Assembly (NCBI RefSeq): GCF_039521745.1
Contig: NZ_BAAACT010000045.1
From: Faecalicatena contorta
Lineage (GTDB): Bacteria > Bacillota > Clostridia > Lachnospirales > Lachnospiraceae
Direction: 5' to 3' (one strand)
Length of the DNA stretch: 64,000 nt
Numbering within the stretch: the first letter of the stretch is position 1; each line of letters begins with the position of its first letter. A program made the position numbers and the translations under genes. The notes under the pieces were generated by a model that saw only the letters and a list, made by a program, of their open reading frames with translations, was not told the DNA's origin and searched no databases. Positions 1 to 8,477 of this stretch are shown here, piece after piece.

Positions 1-1
1 C

Positions 2-439
2 CTGGTATATCTGACCGATAACTGCGGTGAGATCGTATTGGATAAGCTGCTGATCGAATTTTTGAGGAAGCAGTACCCGGATCTTCGGATTACAGCAATT
101 GTAAGAGGAGAGGCGGTAATCAATGATGCAACTGTTGAGGACGCAAAAGAGACCGGCCTGACAGATGTCGTGCCTGTAATAGGAAATGGAACTGCTATCC
201 CGGGAACATCCCTTCGTGATATCAGCGATGAGGCCTCACGGCTGATTCACGGTGCTGATATGATTATATCCAAAGGGCAGGGAAATTTTGAGTCGCTTCA
301 TGGATGCGGGCTGAACATTTATTATCTTTTTCTCTGCAAATGCGACTGGTTTGTTCGGCGTTTCCGGATGGAGAAAAACGGAGGGATATTTATACACGAA
401 AGCGCGCTTGGAGCGGACGGTATCTATATTGCAAAGTAG
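2..439 (+). CDS. DUF89/ARMT1-like metal-dependent phosphatase, 5' partial
   Basis: This is the C-terminal part of a DUF89 (ARMT1-like) protein; the reading frame is open from base 2 and the true start lies before the window. The visible part begins LVYLTDNCGEIVLD, the typical Asp/Asn-containing loop of the family, and contains GADMIISKGQGNFESL, another conserved block where Asp and Lys help bind a metal and phosphate. Family members hydrolyse small phosphorylated metabolites as damage-control phosphatases. The substrate here cannot be told. A palindromic repeat begins 12 bases after the stop codon. Confidence 0.85.
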   Translation: MVYLTDNCGEIVLDKLLIEFLRKQYPDLRITAIVRGEAVINDATVEDAKETGLTDVVPVIGNGTAIPGTSLRDISDEASRLIHGADMIISKGQGNFESLHGCGLNIYYLFLCKCDWFVRRFRMEKNGGIFIHESALGADGIYIAK

Positions 440-450
440 AAGTAAAATTC

Positions 451-484
451 TTGTAACAGTTCAGAGCAGCCTGAACTGTTACAA
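451..484. repeat. Palindromic repeat family A, copy 1
   Basis: Arms TTGTAACAGTTCAG and CTGAACTGTTACAA are a perfect 14-bp inverted repeat around AGCAGC. The same arms recur near 2912, 20841, 28312 and 52053. It lies just after the DUF89 gene, so it may help end or protect that transcript, but no long T-run follows. Confidence 0.85.
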
Positions 485-518
485 ATTCTTTCGAATTACA
501 ATTTGTTTTTTCGGATGC

Positions 519-560
519 ACGGACCGAAGAACTCTTTTTCATGAGGGTTCTTCGGTCCGT
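519..560. repeat. Perfect 14-bp hairpin between convergent genes
   Basis: ACGGACCGAAGAAC (519-532) pairs exactly with GTTCTTCGGTCCGT (547-560), with a 14-base loop rich in T. It sits between the DUF89 gene and the convergent peptidase gene, so a bidirectional terminator role is plausible. There is no clear T-run beyond the stem on either side. Confidence 0.6.
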
Positions 561-620
561 ATGATATATACCTATAAGAATTTTGTACGGCTCTGCAGGC
601 CTGTCATCTGAGAAACCACC

Positions 621-1505
621 CTATGAATCGTACTGATCCATCCACTCATTCAGGAGTGCACAGTACTTCTCATTTTCTTCCACAAAGCACATATGCCTGC
701 ATCCGTCAAATAATTCCCAACGTGAATTCGGAATCAGATCATACATAGTCTTGGCTACAAGCGGGGTGCATAGGTCATTTGTACCGCTGATTATCAGTGC
801 AGGTTCCTTCATATCTACAATCTTATCCCGGTATTCCCATCCGCCCAGGCTGCCAGTGGGGTTGTATTCATTCGGCCCCCAGCCTGCCACATAAGCCTCG
901 GTTCCGGACTTTTTCGGACGGCGCAGGCATTCCGGTGAGTCTTCAGTTACGGCTCCTGCACAGTGAAGCAGCATAAATCTGTCATTTGCGGCCAGATATG
1001 CCGGATCATCAAAATCACCGGTCTCTTCCGCCTTTGCAATTGCATCCTGATCCTCCTGTGACATAAACTTGATCATACGGTGCTGTTCGTGAGCCCACAG
1101 TTCTGCAGCAGGCAGCGTGCTGGATAGTATAACAGATTTAACCCCCTGCGGCTTATAATCGCAGAGGTATTCGATTGCGAGCATTCCTCCCCAGGATTGT
1201 CCAAGCAGATGCAGTTCGTCCAGACCGAGATGTTTTCTCAGCTCAATCAGCTCGTTGTCCCATGTTTCGGAACACCATAACTTTGGATGCCCGTCTACAT
1301 AAGAATTGCCGCAGCCAATCTGATCGTAGGAGATGATGGCGCGCCCTTCCTCAGCAAGCTTGTCCAGCACCTCAAAATAGTTGTGTGTGGAACCGGGCCC
1401 GCCGTGCAGTAAAACGAGCGGTTTCTTATTACCTTTGCATTCCCCGACAATACGGTAATAAGTCTGATACCCGAGATAAGGCATATAACCTTCAATGACT
1501 TTCAT
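621..1505 (-). CDS. pip: Proline iminopeptidase-type alpha/beta hydrolase
   Basis: Serine peptidase family S33 enzyme that would remove N-terminal proline from short peptides in the cytoplasm. It has the oxyanion motif HGGPG (residues 34-38), the nucleophile elbow GQSWGG (Ser104), Asp244 in SGTNDLCTP and His271 in DGCRHMC, so the catalytic triad is complete. The start at 1505 is chosen because AAGGAGGAAC precedes that ATG; a longer frame to 1577 has no ribosome-binding site. At 294 residues it matches the family's usual length. Other alpha/beta hydrolases with HGGPG motifs (for example amino-acid amidases) are possible alternatives. Confidence 0.88.
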   Translation of the reverse strand: MKVIEGYMPYLGYQTYYRIVGECKGNKKPLVLLHGGPGSTHNYFEVLDKLAEEGRAIISYDQIGCGNSYVDGHPKLWCSETWDNELIELRKHLGLDELHLLGQSWGGMLAIEYLCDYKPQGVKSVILSSTLPAAELWAHEQHRMIKFMSQEDQDAIAKAEETGDFDDPAYLAANDRFMLLHCAGAVTEDSPECLRRPKKSGTEAYVAGWGPNEYNPTGSLGGWEYRDKIVDMKEPALIISGTNDLCTPLVAKTMYDLIPNSRWELFDGCRHMCFVEENEKYCALLNEWMDQYDS

Positions 1506-1827
1506 ATAAGTTCCTCCTTGCCGGTTTTCGGCTTTTTCATACTTTTCGATTATAACAGACATAACAGGCACTTTCAATTCGGACTATGTGGATTCTTTCA
1601 CAATCTCTATGGGAAGTAATATCTGAAATGGAATTAAGTGGAAGAAAGCGTTAAAAGGCCTGCATTTATGCGGATGCATTCGAAATTTTTTATTATTTAC
1701 TTTAAATGCTACATCAATTTGCCTGTGCTTGCAAGGGGGCGTCCTATATTCTGTTGTTTAAACCCGCAAAATTCCAGTGAATGCTTCCGCTTGTAACCGT
1801 CAAGGCAAAAGTGACTGTCACAGCTGA

Positions 1828-1856
1828 TTGACAGGGGGAATCGGAAGTGATAGAAT
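1828..1856 (+). promoter_or_regulatory. Sigma-A-type promoter for the epimerase gene
   Basis: TTGACA (1828-1833), a 17-base spacer and TAGAAT (1851-1856) make a near-consensus promoter about 90 bases before the epimerase start. The rest of the 440-base gap (1506-1946) shows no gene; a small GTGAC/GTCAC dyad lies at 1811-1821, just upstream of the -35 box. Confidence 0.75.
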
Positions 1857-1946
1857 CAGTGCAACATGAGGTTGAGCGGAAGGCTGCATTTATGGTTATC
1901 GCAATCATAGCGGTCACTTTTTTTAGTTTTTAAAGGAGGGAAGACA

Positions 1947-2864
1947 ATGAGTAAAAAGATTTTAGTACTTGGTGGAAGCTATTTTACAGGAAGAGTATTT
2001 GTCATGGTGGCATCCCAAAAGGGGTATGAGATGACGGTAGTGAACAGGGGGAGATTCTCCGTTAAGTCTTATGAGAATGTAACGGAATATGCTTGTGACA
2101 GGCATGACTATCAGACGGTGTCCAAACTTCCGCTGGAAAAAGAATATGATGCGGTGGTGGATTTTTGTGCATATGCTCCTGGGGATATTGAGAATTTGTG
2201 GAGCTACCTGCCGTGCAGCGTCCGCAGATATATCTATATCAGTACTGCAGATGTACATGAGAAGACAGCAGGAATAAGGAATGAAGAGTCCCCAATGATG
2301 AGCGAAGGGGGAGCAGACCAGGTACAAAGCTATACATACAACAAAATGCTCTTAGAAAAAGAATTATTTGTAAGCGCGAGGCAGCATGATGCAGAATATG
2401 TAGTCCTGCGTCCCACATTTATCTACGGTCCGTTCAACTACGCGCCCAGAGAATCCTATTATATTAAGAAGATAATAGAGGGAACGTCCCTCCCGGTGCC
2501 GAAAGAAACTTCGGGTAAGTTCCAGATGGTCTTTGTAAAAGACATGGCAAATGCGATTGTAAGCTGTATAGAAGAAGAGAAGGCGGCGAATCAGGCCTAC
2601 ATTCTGAGCGCCCCGGAAGTATTGGACTATCAATCATTCATCCGGCTGCTAAAAAGCATCAGTGATCTGCCGTTTACAGTAGAGGAACTGCCGCTCAAAG
2701 AGATTATAGAAAAAAATATCCCCCTGCCATTCCCACTTACCGAAGCGGATAATGAATTATTTACCGGTGAAAAAATCACAAAAGACCTTCCATTCCGGTA
2801 TAGCAGTCTGCAGGAAAATATGAAGTTTACATACGAGAACTTTCGCTCTGTGTATCAGAAATAA
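1947..2864 (+). CDS. NAD-dependent epimerase/dehydratase (SDR family)
   Basis: An extended short-chain dehydrogenase/reductase. The N-terminus has a Rossmann dinucleotide loop (ILVLGGSYFTG) and the later block YIYISTADV, with the active-site type Tyr-x3-Lys in YTYNKMLLEKE; PTFIYGPFNY is the usual substrate-pocket segment. Such proteins act on nucleotide sugars or similar NAD(P)-bound substrates; the exact substrate is not evident. It is preceded by AAAGGAGGG and a good promoter, and stands alone. A family A palindrome lies about 50 bases after its stop codon. Confidence 0.85.
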   Translation: MSKKILVLGGSYFTGRVFVMVASQKGYEMTVVNRGRFSVKSYENVTEYACDRHDYQTVSKLPLEKEYDAVVDFCAYAPGDIENLWSYLPCSVRRYIYISTADVHEKTAGIRNEESPMMSEGGADQVQSYTYNKMLLEKELFVSARQHDAEYVVLRPTFIYGPFNYAPRESYYIKKIIEGTSLPVPKETSGKFQMVFVKDMANAIVSCIEEEKAANQAYILSAPEVLDYQSFIRLLKSISDLPFTVEELPLKEIIEKNIPLPFPLTEADNELFTGEKITKDLPFRYSSLQENMKFTYENFRSVYQK

Positions 2865-2911
2865 AAGCGTTTTCAATAAATCTCCAAATAGACATCCCAA
2901 AAGAAGCCGCC

Positions 2912-2949
2912 AAAGGTGACAGTTCAGCCCTGCCTGAACTGTCACCTTT
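2912..2949. repeat. Palindromic repeat family A, copy 2
   Basis: AAAGGTGACAGTTCAG (2912-2927) pairs with CTGAACTGTCACCTTT (2934-2949), a perfect 16-bp stem. The A-to-G change in the outer arm (GTGAC instead of GTAAC) is matched on both sides, so pairing is kept. The remaining gap to 3153 shows nothing else convincing. Confidence 0.85.
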
Positions 2950-3153
2950 AAGTGACGGCCTCTGGGTATTTGATACGGGCTATTCTCTATATTAGCGGCA
3001 GAGAATACCTGTTTTTTTATGATATAGGAAATTTTTCCTGTTCCTGTAATAAGTCTGCAATATGTGGAGAGTATGATCGCTTTGTAAGGGGGGAGTTCCT
3101 CTTTACGTGCTGCACAATAGGAAGTTATAATAAGCAGAAAGGAGAGTATATTT

Positions 3154-3735
3154 ATGAAGGCAAAATGGAGCAGGTACAAAGTTGCACTGATGGCAGCAGG
3201 GCTTGTGATCTGTATGACGGCCGCGTTGGGGGCAGGGATCGGCTGGTCTAATTCTATGGCAGAAAAGGATGTGGTTCAGGCTGCATCGAAGGAAGTTGAG
3301 GAAAGTTTGACGGACGGAGAAGTCACATATTCACCTGGCTGGAAGGATACTGATTTGTATTGCGACTTTGTGGATGATGCAGATCTTGGGCGGAAAACAT
3401 GTGAGAAGTTCGGCAAGGATTTTGAGACGCTGACTATGGGCGAGGTTACACGGGATATGACGAATTATGAGGAAGCGCTCTGGCTTCTGAAGAATATCGG
3501 CGGCTGTCCGTTGTATGCGAAACATGCGGAGAAAAAGGAGGACGGTACGACACAGTGGTCGCTGGAAGCTTACATTGGGGATATTTATGCATTTTCCGGG
3601 GCTGAAAAAGTAATCGAGCAGTTCTGCCGGGAAAAAAGTATCAACGGAGACACGGCAGTTGTCTCAAATCTTTCCGAAGAGGAACTGATTGAAATTGGTA
3701 TCAGGGCTTATAATACATCGGACCATCCCAAGTAA
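3154..3735 (+). CDS. Small exported/membrane-anchored protein of unknown function
   Basis: A 193-residue protein that I do not recognise. Residues about 8-30 form a hydrophobic signal or anchor segment after a Lys/Arg-rich start; the rest is acidic and soluble, so it most likely sits outside the membrane. AAAGGAGAG precedes the ATG. It lies 55 bases upstream of a response regulator and histidine kinase in the same direction, so it may be a sensor-associated or regulated protein of that system. That link is inferred from position only. Confidence 0.7.
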   Translation: MKAKWSRYKVALMAAGLVICMTAALGAGIGWSNSMAEKDVVQAASKEVEESLTDGEVTYSPGWKDTDLYCDFVDDADLGRKTCEKFGKDFETLTMGEVTRDMTNYEEALWLLKNIGGCPLYAKHAEKKEDGTTQWSLEAYIGDIYAFSGAEKVIEQFCREKSINGDTAVVSNLSEEELIEIGIRAYNTSDHPK

Positions 3736-3790
3736 ACGGTCTTCCTTTAAGAAACAGGTGTATAAAAACGGAATGAGAAGAGGAACATCA

Positions 3791-4438
3791 ATGGCAGATA
3801 TTTTGATTGTTGAGGATGATAAGAGCATTAATGAATTGATCAGGCGTACCGTCCGCATGACCGGACACAGGGGGCTTCCTGTCCATGATGGACGGGAGGC
3901 CTTAAAGGCCGTTGACCAGAAGGTTCCGGATTTGATTCTGCTGGATATGAATCTGCCTGACATCAGCGGTTTTGAACTTTTGAAGCAGTGGAAACAAATT
4001 CCGGTGATTTGCGTGACTGCCAGGGGAGAGATAGAAGACAGGGTGAGAGGCCTCAACGGCGGGGCAGAAGATTATATTGTGAAGCCCTTTGCAGTAGAGG
4101 AACTTGTAGCCAGAATCCAGGCTGCTCTGAGACGCCAGCACAAGGAACAGACATATTACCGGCTGGGCAGCGTGGAAGTGGATACGGCGAAGGCTGCAGC
4201 CAGGAAAGACGGAATACCGGTGGAGCTGACAACCAGGGAATATGAACTTCTGAAGGTGCTCCTGGAGAATAAAAATATCGCACTGTCCAGGGACCGGCTT
4301 CTGGATCTGGCGTGGGGGATAGACTACTGTGGGGATGACAGGACTGTGGACGTACATATTCGGCGTCTGCGGCAGAAACTAGGGATGGAAGACTACATCA
4401 GGACCATATTCAAATACGGTTACCGATTGGAGATATAA
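3791..4438 (+). CDS. OmpR/PhoB-family response regulator
   Basis: Receiver domain with the acidic pocket Glu8-Asp9-Asp10, phosphorylation site Asp52 in LLDMNLPD and Lys98 in YIVKPF, followed by a winged-helix DNA-binding domain (TTREYELLKVLLENK and the recognition-helix region DDRTVDVHIRRLRQKLG). The start at 3791 gives a normal 215-residue length; the frame extends upstream without a ribosome-binding site. One base separates it from the histidine kinase that follows, so the two form an operon and a cognate pair. Confidence 0.93.
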   Translation: MADILIVEDDKSINELIRRTVRMTGHRGLPVHDGREALKAVDQKVPDLILLDMNLPDISGFELLKQWKQIPVICVTARGEIEDRVRGLNGGAEDYIVKPFAVEELVARIQAALRRQHKEQTYYRLGSVEVDTAKAAARKDGIPVELTTREYELLKVLLENKNIALSRDRLLDLAWGIDYCGDDRTVDVHIRRLRQKLGMEDYIRTIFKYGYRLEI

Positions 4439-4439
4439 C

Positions 4440-5549
4440 ATGCAGTTATGGAAGAAAAACTTTCTGGTTACATTTATGATGTTTCTGTTTATTATCTACG
4501 GAAGCCTGCTTCTTCTCCATGGCCTTCTCTACAGGAATGAGCTGGAACAGTGGATGGCCCGGGCCGTCTCGGGAGAAAAGGGAATTGCGCTTTTCCTGCG
4601 GGAAATCCAAACTGATGAAGGTGATACATCACGAATCAATCAGTCGTCGGTGTTACGGAGTTATATGCTCTCGGGTGTGAAACTGAGAGTGGAACAGGAT
4701 GGGAGAATCCAAGCAGACCTTTTACCGGCGGATCTGCCCAACGATAAACCTGTACAGATCATCGAACATCAGAATATCCCCTATGTGCTGATTCAGGACA
4801 GACTGGTAAATGCGGGATCGGTTACAAAAATTGCATATATGGAAAGTATGGCTCCCCTGCAGCAGAATCAGCAGCGGCGTGCGCTTTTCATGGCTGGGAC
4901 GGGGATACTTCTGTCTGCAGTTGTGGGTGGAATGCTGTACTTTACGATGAAACGGATCAACCGGCCCGTCAGCCGGATCGCCCACGAGTTAAGGACTCCG
5001 CTCACGGGAATCCAGGGGTATGCGCAGTACCTGATGCTTGGAAATCTAAGTGAAGAGGATCGCTTTTTTGCGGCGCAGCAGATGGAACAAAGTGCACGGG
5101 AAATGAATGATATCGTCGAAAAATTGTTGATTATGGGCGGCGTGCGGGAAGGCAGGGTTCTGATGCAGAAGATAGATCTGGCACACATGTTAAATGATAT
5201 TCAGAGCCTGTACCCATACATTGAGGTGAATTGCATGCGGGATTTCCTGCAGGGCGACAGGACACTGGTAAGGTGTATGCTGGAAAATCTAATCCAGAAT
5301 GCGGCCGCCGGGGGCAGTCGGGTGAGAGTCAGTGCGGATGCTTACCGAATCACTGTGTGGAATGACGGCCAGGCAGTCAGCGGAAAGAAGCTGAAATGGA
5401 TGAACAGAAGCCAGGGGACTCCGGCATCTTATACAGACCGGCATGGGTTTGGTATCAGTCTTTGTCATGACATTGCCGGCGTGCATGGCTGGAAATTGTT
5501 TTATAGATCATCTGAGGCGGATGGAACGACGGCGGAGATCCTGCTGTGA
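4440..5549 (+). CDS. Sensor histidine kinase
   Basis: Membrane kinase partner of the preceding regulator. Two membrane segments (about residues 10-30 and 149-170) frame an extracellular sensor region of about 120 residues. The H-box is AHELRTPL with phospho-acceptor His182, and the ATP-binding domain shows NLIQNAAAGG (N-box) and a GFGISLCHD G2-like block. The linker between the second membrane segment and the H-box is only about 10 residues, so there is no full HAMP domain. The signal is unknown; the neighbouring exported protein is a candidate partner. Confidence 0.92.
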   Translation: MQLWKKNFLVTFMMFLFIIYGSLLLLHGLLYRNELEQWMARAVSGEKGIALFLREIQTDEGDTSRINQSSVLRSYMLSGVKLRVEQDGRIQADLLPADLPNDKPVQIIEHQNIPYVLIQDRLVNAGSVTKIAYMESMAPLQQNQQRRALFMAGTGILLSAVVGGMLYFTMKRINRPVSRIAHELRTPLTGIQGYAQYLMLGNLSEEDRFFAAQQMEQSAREMNDIVEKLLIMGGVREGRVLMQKIDLAHMLNDIQSLYPYIEVNCMRDFLQGDRTLVRCMLENLIQNAAAGGSRVRVSADAYRITVWNDGQAVSGKKLKWMNRSQGTPASYTDRHGFGISLCHDIAGVHGWKLFYRSSEADGTTAEILL

Positions 5550-5580
5550 ATCCGGGGAAAGAAGCGGAAAACGATTTGTC

Positions 5581-5597
5581 CATAGTTTATTTCTATG
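5581..5597. promoter_or_regulatory. Candidate LysR-type operator upstream of metF
   Basis: CATAGTTTATTTCTATG is a perfect CATAG-N7-CTATG dyad with the AT-rich centre typical of LysR-family sites. It lies about 85 bases before metF, whose convergent neighbour is a LysR regulator. The assignment is inference. Confidence 0.45.
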
Positions 5598-5682
5598 CCA
5601 ATCTATATAAAATGCATATTACCTGATAACATTCTTTTCATGCTATACTCCTTTCACAGTAAGAGGGAAAGGAAAATCAGCC

Positions 5683-6546
5683 ATGAAAACAACAGAAATA
5701 TTTAAAAAACATACCGTTTTGTCTTTTGAGGTTTTTCCACCGAAACGAACGGGGGCCGTAGATACCATTTACAGTACCCTTGAGGAATTGCAGAAGCTGC
5801 ATCCGGATTTTATCAGTGTTACCTATGGGGCGGGAGGGAGCGAGAACTGCAAAGCCACTCTTGAGATTGCATCGGCCGTTAAGAATAATTACCACATCGA
5901 GAGTGTGGCGCATCTTCCGTGTATTGGCCTGAGCAAAGAGGATGTTTTATCGCAGATCCGGCATTTTAAGGAGGCAGGGATAGAAAATATACTGGCTCTT
6001 CGGGGCGATATCCCAAAGGACGGAGAGATGAGCGGAGACTTTCGGTATGCCGGCGAGCTGATCGCTTTCATCCGGGAACGCTGCAGCTTTAACGTGATAG
6101 CGGCCTGTTACCCGGAGGGGCACACAGAATCGGAAACTATTGCAGCGGACATCCGTAACCTGAAAACAAAAGTGGATGCCGGTGCAGATCAGCTGATCAC
6201 ACAGCTGTTTTTTGACAATGATTATTTTTACAGATTTAGGGAAAGATGTTCTCTGGCCGGAATCCATGTACCAATACAAGCCGGGATCATGCCGGTTGTC
6301 AATAAAAAACAGATCGAGCGCATGGTATCGCTGTGCGGTGTGCATCTGCCCCGCAAGTTTACCGCAATGATGGAGCGCTACGAGCATAATCCGGAAGCGA
6401 TGCGCGATGCGGGTATCGCCTACGCGGCAGACCAGATCATAGATCTGACGGCACAGGGCGTTGACGGGATTCATTTGTATACAATGAATAATCCTTACAT
6501 AGCCGCGAAGATATATGAAGCGGTACACCGGGTGCTTGCAGCATAG
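5683..6546 (+). CDS. metF: 5,10-methylenetetrahydrofolate reductase
   Basis: Reduces 5,10-methylene-THF to 5-methyl-THF with a flavin cofactor, feeding methionine synthesis or methyl-branch carbon flow. The sequence begins with VLSFEVFPPKRTGA (catalytic Glu region) and has FISVTYGAGGS, LALRGDIPKD and QLFFDNDYFYRF, all conserved blocks of the TIM-barrel enzyme. At 287 residues it is the bacterial catalytic-domain length. No methionine synthase is adjacent. A LysR-type dyad lies upstream and a LysR gene converges on it with 16 bases between stops. Confidence 0.95.
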   Translation: MKTTEIFKKHTVLSFEVFPPKRTGAVDTIYSTLEELQKLHPDFISVTYGAGGSENCKATLEIASAVKNNYHIESVAHLPCIGLSKEDVLSQIRHFKEAGIENILALRGDIPKDGEMSGDFRYAGELIAFIRERCSFNVIAACYPEGHTESETIAADIRNLKTKVDAGADQLITQLFFDNDYFYRFRERCSLAGIHVPIQAGIMPVVNKKQIERMVSLCGVHLPRKFTAMMERYEHNPEAMRDAGIAYAADQIIDLTAQGVDGIHLYTMNNPYIAAKIYEAVHRVLAA

Positions 6547-6562
6547 CCGGAAGATACAGCTG

Positions 6563-7486
6563 CTACTGCAGCACAGGATATCCGTATTCCCCGATCAATT
6601 TTTTCAACTCTGCGATATACTTTTTGGCGGCAGAGCTCAAGGGTGCCTTTTTGTTTGTGATGAGGCCTACACGCATGATTTCCCCGGTTTTTAATTTGAC
6701 CGAAACGATATGATCACCGTTTAAATCACTGCTTAACACGCCGGTACAGATCGTATAGCCATTGAGTCCGATCAGCAGGTTGAACAGAGTCGCCCTGTCG
6801 CTGACATGTATGATTTTCCGGCGGGGTTCCGTACTTAGAATCTCCTCCGAAAAATAGAAGGAGTTGTATGTTCCCTGTTCAAATGTTAGGAAGGGATAGG
6901 GCTCCAGGTCTTCCAGAGTGACCTCTTCTGCTGCGGCAAGCGGATGGGCAGCGCTGACAAATACATGGGGGTGGGCATGAAAAAGCGGTGTAAATTCCAG
7001 CTGGTTTTCTCTGAGCAGCTTCTGCAATACTTTTTGGTTGAATTCACTGAAATAAAGAACACCTACCTCACTCCGGTAATTGGCTACATCCTCGATAATC
7101 TCATAAGTTCTCGTCTCACGCAGTGTAAATTCATACTCCTCCGCATCCAGAGACGCAATCAGATTAACGAAAGCGTTAACTGCAAATGCATAATGCTGCG
7201 TGGACACGGAGCAGAGCTGCTTGGCCGGCTTCCTGTCTGTATATCTTATCTCCATCAATTCCGTTTGTTCAATAATCTGCCGTGCATAGGAGAGAAACTC
7301 CGTTCCGTCCGCGGATAAAGAGATTCCTTTGGGTGTGCGGTAAAAAATCTCGATGCCATATTCCTGTTCCAGTTCTTTCACGGCAGCAGACAGACTGGGC
7401 TGGGAAATAAAAAGCTGCCGTGCGGCTTCCGTAATGGAACCGCATTCTACAATTTTAATTATGTATTTTAACTGTTGAATCGTCAT
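6563..7486 (-). CDS. LysR-family transcriptional regulator
   Basis: N-terminal winged helix-turn-helix (TEAARQLFISQPSLSAAVKE) followed by a periplasmic-binding-protein-like effector domain. GAGGTGAT precedes the ATG. At 307 residues it is full length. Position next to metF and the CATAG-N7-CTATG dyad upstream of metF suggest it controls methionine or one-carbon genes, but this is inferred from context. Confidence 0.9.
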   Translation of the reverse strand: MTIQQLKYIIKIVECGSITEAARQLFISQPSLSAAVKELEQEYGIEIFYRTPKGISLSADGTEFLSYARQIIEQTELMEIRYTDRKPAKQLCSVSTQHYAFAVNAFVNLIASLDAEEYEFTLRETRTYEIIEDVANYRSEVGVLYFSEFNQKVLQKLLRENQLEFTPLFHAHPHVFVSAAHPLAAAEEVTLEDLEPYPFLTFEQGTYNSFYFSEEILSTEPRRKIIHVSDRATLFNLLIGLNGYTICTGVLSSDLNGDHIVSVKLKTGEIMRVGLITNKKAPLSSAAKKYIAELKKLIGEYGYPVLQ

Positions 7487-7563
7487 AATATCACCTCATA
7501 TTGAGAACATTCTAAAACAAAATGAAGGAAAACACAAGGGAAGTGATGCATCCGGGGAGAGGT

Positions 7564-7600
7564 CGTTACTGTACAAGCCCGAAAGGTGTGAACAGTAACG
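7564..7600. repeat. Palindromic repeat family B, divergent copy
   Basis: CGTTACTGT (7564-7572) pairs with ACAGTAACG (7592-7600); the right inner arm GTGTGAACAGTAAC resembles the family B arm while the left inner arm has drifted. It lies upstream of the LysR gene, between it and the DUF305 gene. An open frame on the minus strand across this gap is not convincing. Confidence 0.6.
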
Positions 7601-7752
7601 AAAGTTTCTCTGCTGCCTGCCATGCCAGTATCCGGGATTCTTGAAGCATTTTTATAAAATATCATATGTTGCGCCTCTGTAACCAAACTGTGTTCTTCCG
7701 CATAAAATAACATTAGGGAACGAGATCAGGCCATCATAGAGGAGAATAAACT

Positions 7753-8316
7753 ATGCAGGATCAGCAAAGATTCAGTAATGTTACAAAATCATACCTCTGC
7801 TGCTTTTATGGGATATTGGAGGAAATGATTGAGAATATGACAGGCGCAGAGCTTACGGACAGCCTTTCGCACAACTTCATTGTCCAGATGATTCCACATC
7901 ACAAAGCAGCGATTGAAATGTCACAAAATTTGCTGCAGTATACCACTTGCGTGCCGTTACAGGATATTGCCTTAAATATCATTGAAGAACAGACAAAAAG
8001 CATCGGGAATATGCAGAATATACTCCAGTGCTGCAGCAAAGCGCAGAATTCACAGCAGGATGTATGCCTATATCAAAATGCCTTTCAACAGATTACGCAG
8101 ACGATGTTCAGCAAAATGGAGAATGCTTGTGCATCCAATAACATCAATGCGGATTTCATGCGTGAAATGATTCCGCACCATCAGGGCGCGATTCAAATGT
8201 CTCAGAATGTTCTTCGCTTCGATATCTGTCCGGAGCTGGTTCCCATTCTGCAGGCTATCATAACATCACAGCGTGAGGGTGTAAATAAGATGGAGCGGCT
8301 GCTCCGTTGTATCTGA
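7753..8316 (+). CDS. DUF305-family protein with two copies of the motif
   Basis: A 187-residue cytoplasmic protein with two DUF305-type His motifs: MIPHHKAAIEMSQNLL (from about residue 46) and MIPHHQGAIQMSQNVL (from about 139). DUF305 proteins are ferritin-like helical bundles, and the paired histidines suggest metal binding. Here the two motifs look like an internal duplication. It is Cys-rich and has no signal peptide, unlike many exported members. AGAGGAGAA precedes the ATG, and a long hairpin terminator follows, so it is a single-gene unit. Function is unknown. Confidence 0.8.
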   Translation: MQDQQRFSNVTKSYLCCFYGILEEMIENMTGAELTDSLSHNFIVQMIPHHKAAIEMSQNLLQYTTCVPLQDIALNIIEEQTKSIGNMQNILQCCSKAQNSQQDVCLYQNAFQQITQTMFSKMENACASNNINADFMREMIPHHQGAIQMSQNVLRFDICPELVPILQAIITSQREGVNKMERLLRCI

Positions 8317-8330
8317 ATTTAACAAAGTGT

Positions 8331-8403
8331 AAAGGGGGATTCCGGCCGCGGGGATTACATGGTTACTGCCAGACTATGACATGTACCTTGGAATCTCCCT
8401 TTT
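8331..8403 (+). terminator. Hairpin terminator after the DUF305 gene
   Basis: AAAGGGGGATTCC (8331-8343) pairs with GGAATCTCCCTTT (8391-8403), with one mismatch, followed by further T residues. A second inner stem (ACATG/CATGT) fills part of the long loop. Confidence 0.65.
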
Positions 8404-8477
8404 GTGTTCCTCTTGACTTTTGCAGGATGGAGGTGTAATATTATGAAATCCTACAAGTGTAAGATTAAGGAGGCGGC

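Noticed and set aside
2952..3251. 99-residue frame overlapping the exported protein gene
   Set aside because: Starts without a ribosome-binding site and overlaps a better gene in another frame.
7483..7713. 76-residue minus-strand frame upstream of LysR
   Set aside because: Runs through a palindromic repeat and has no family-like pattern.
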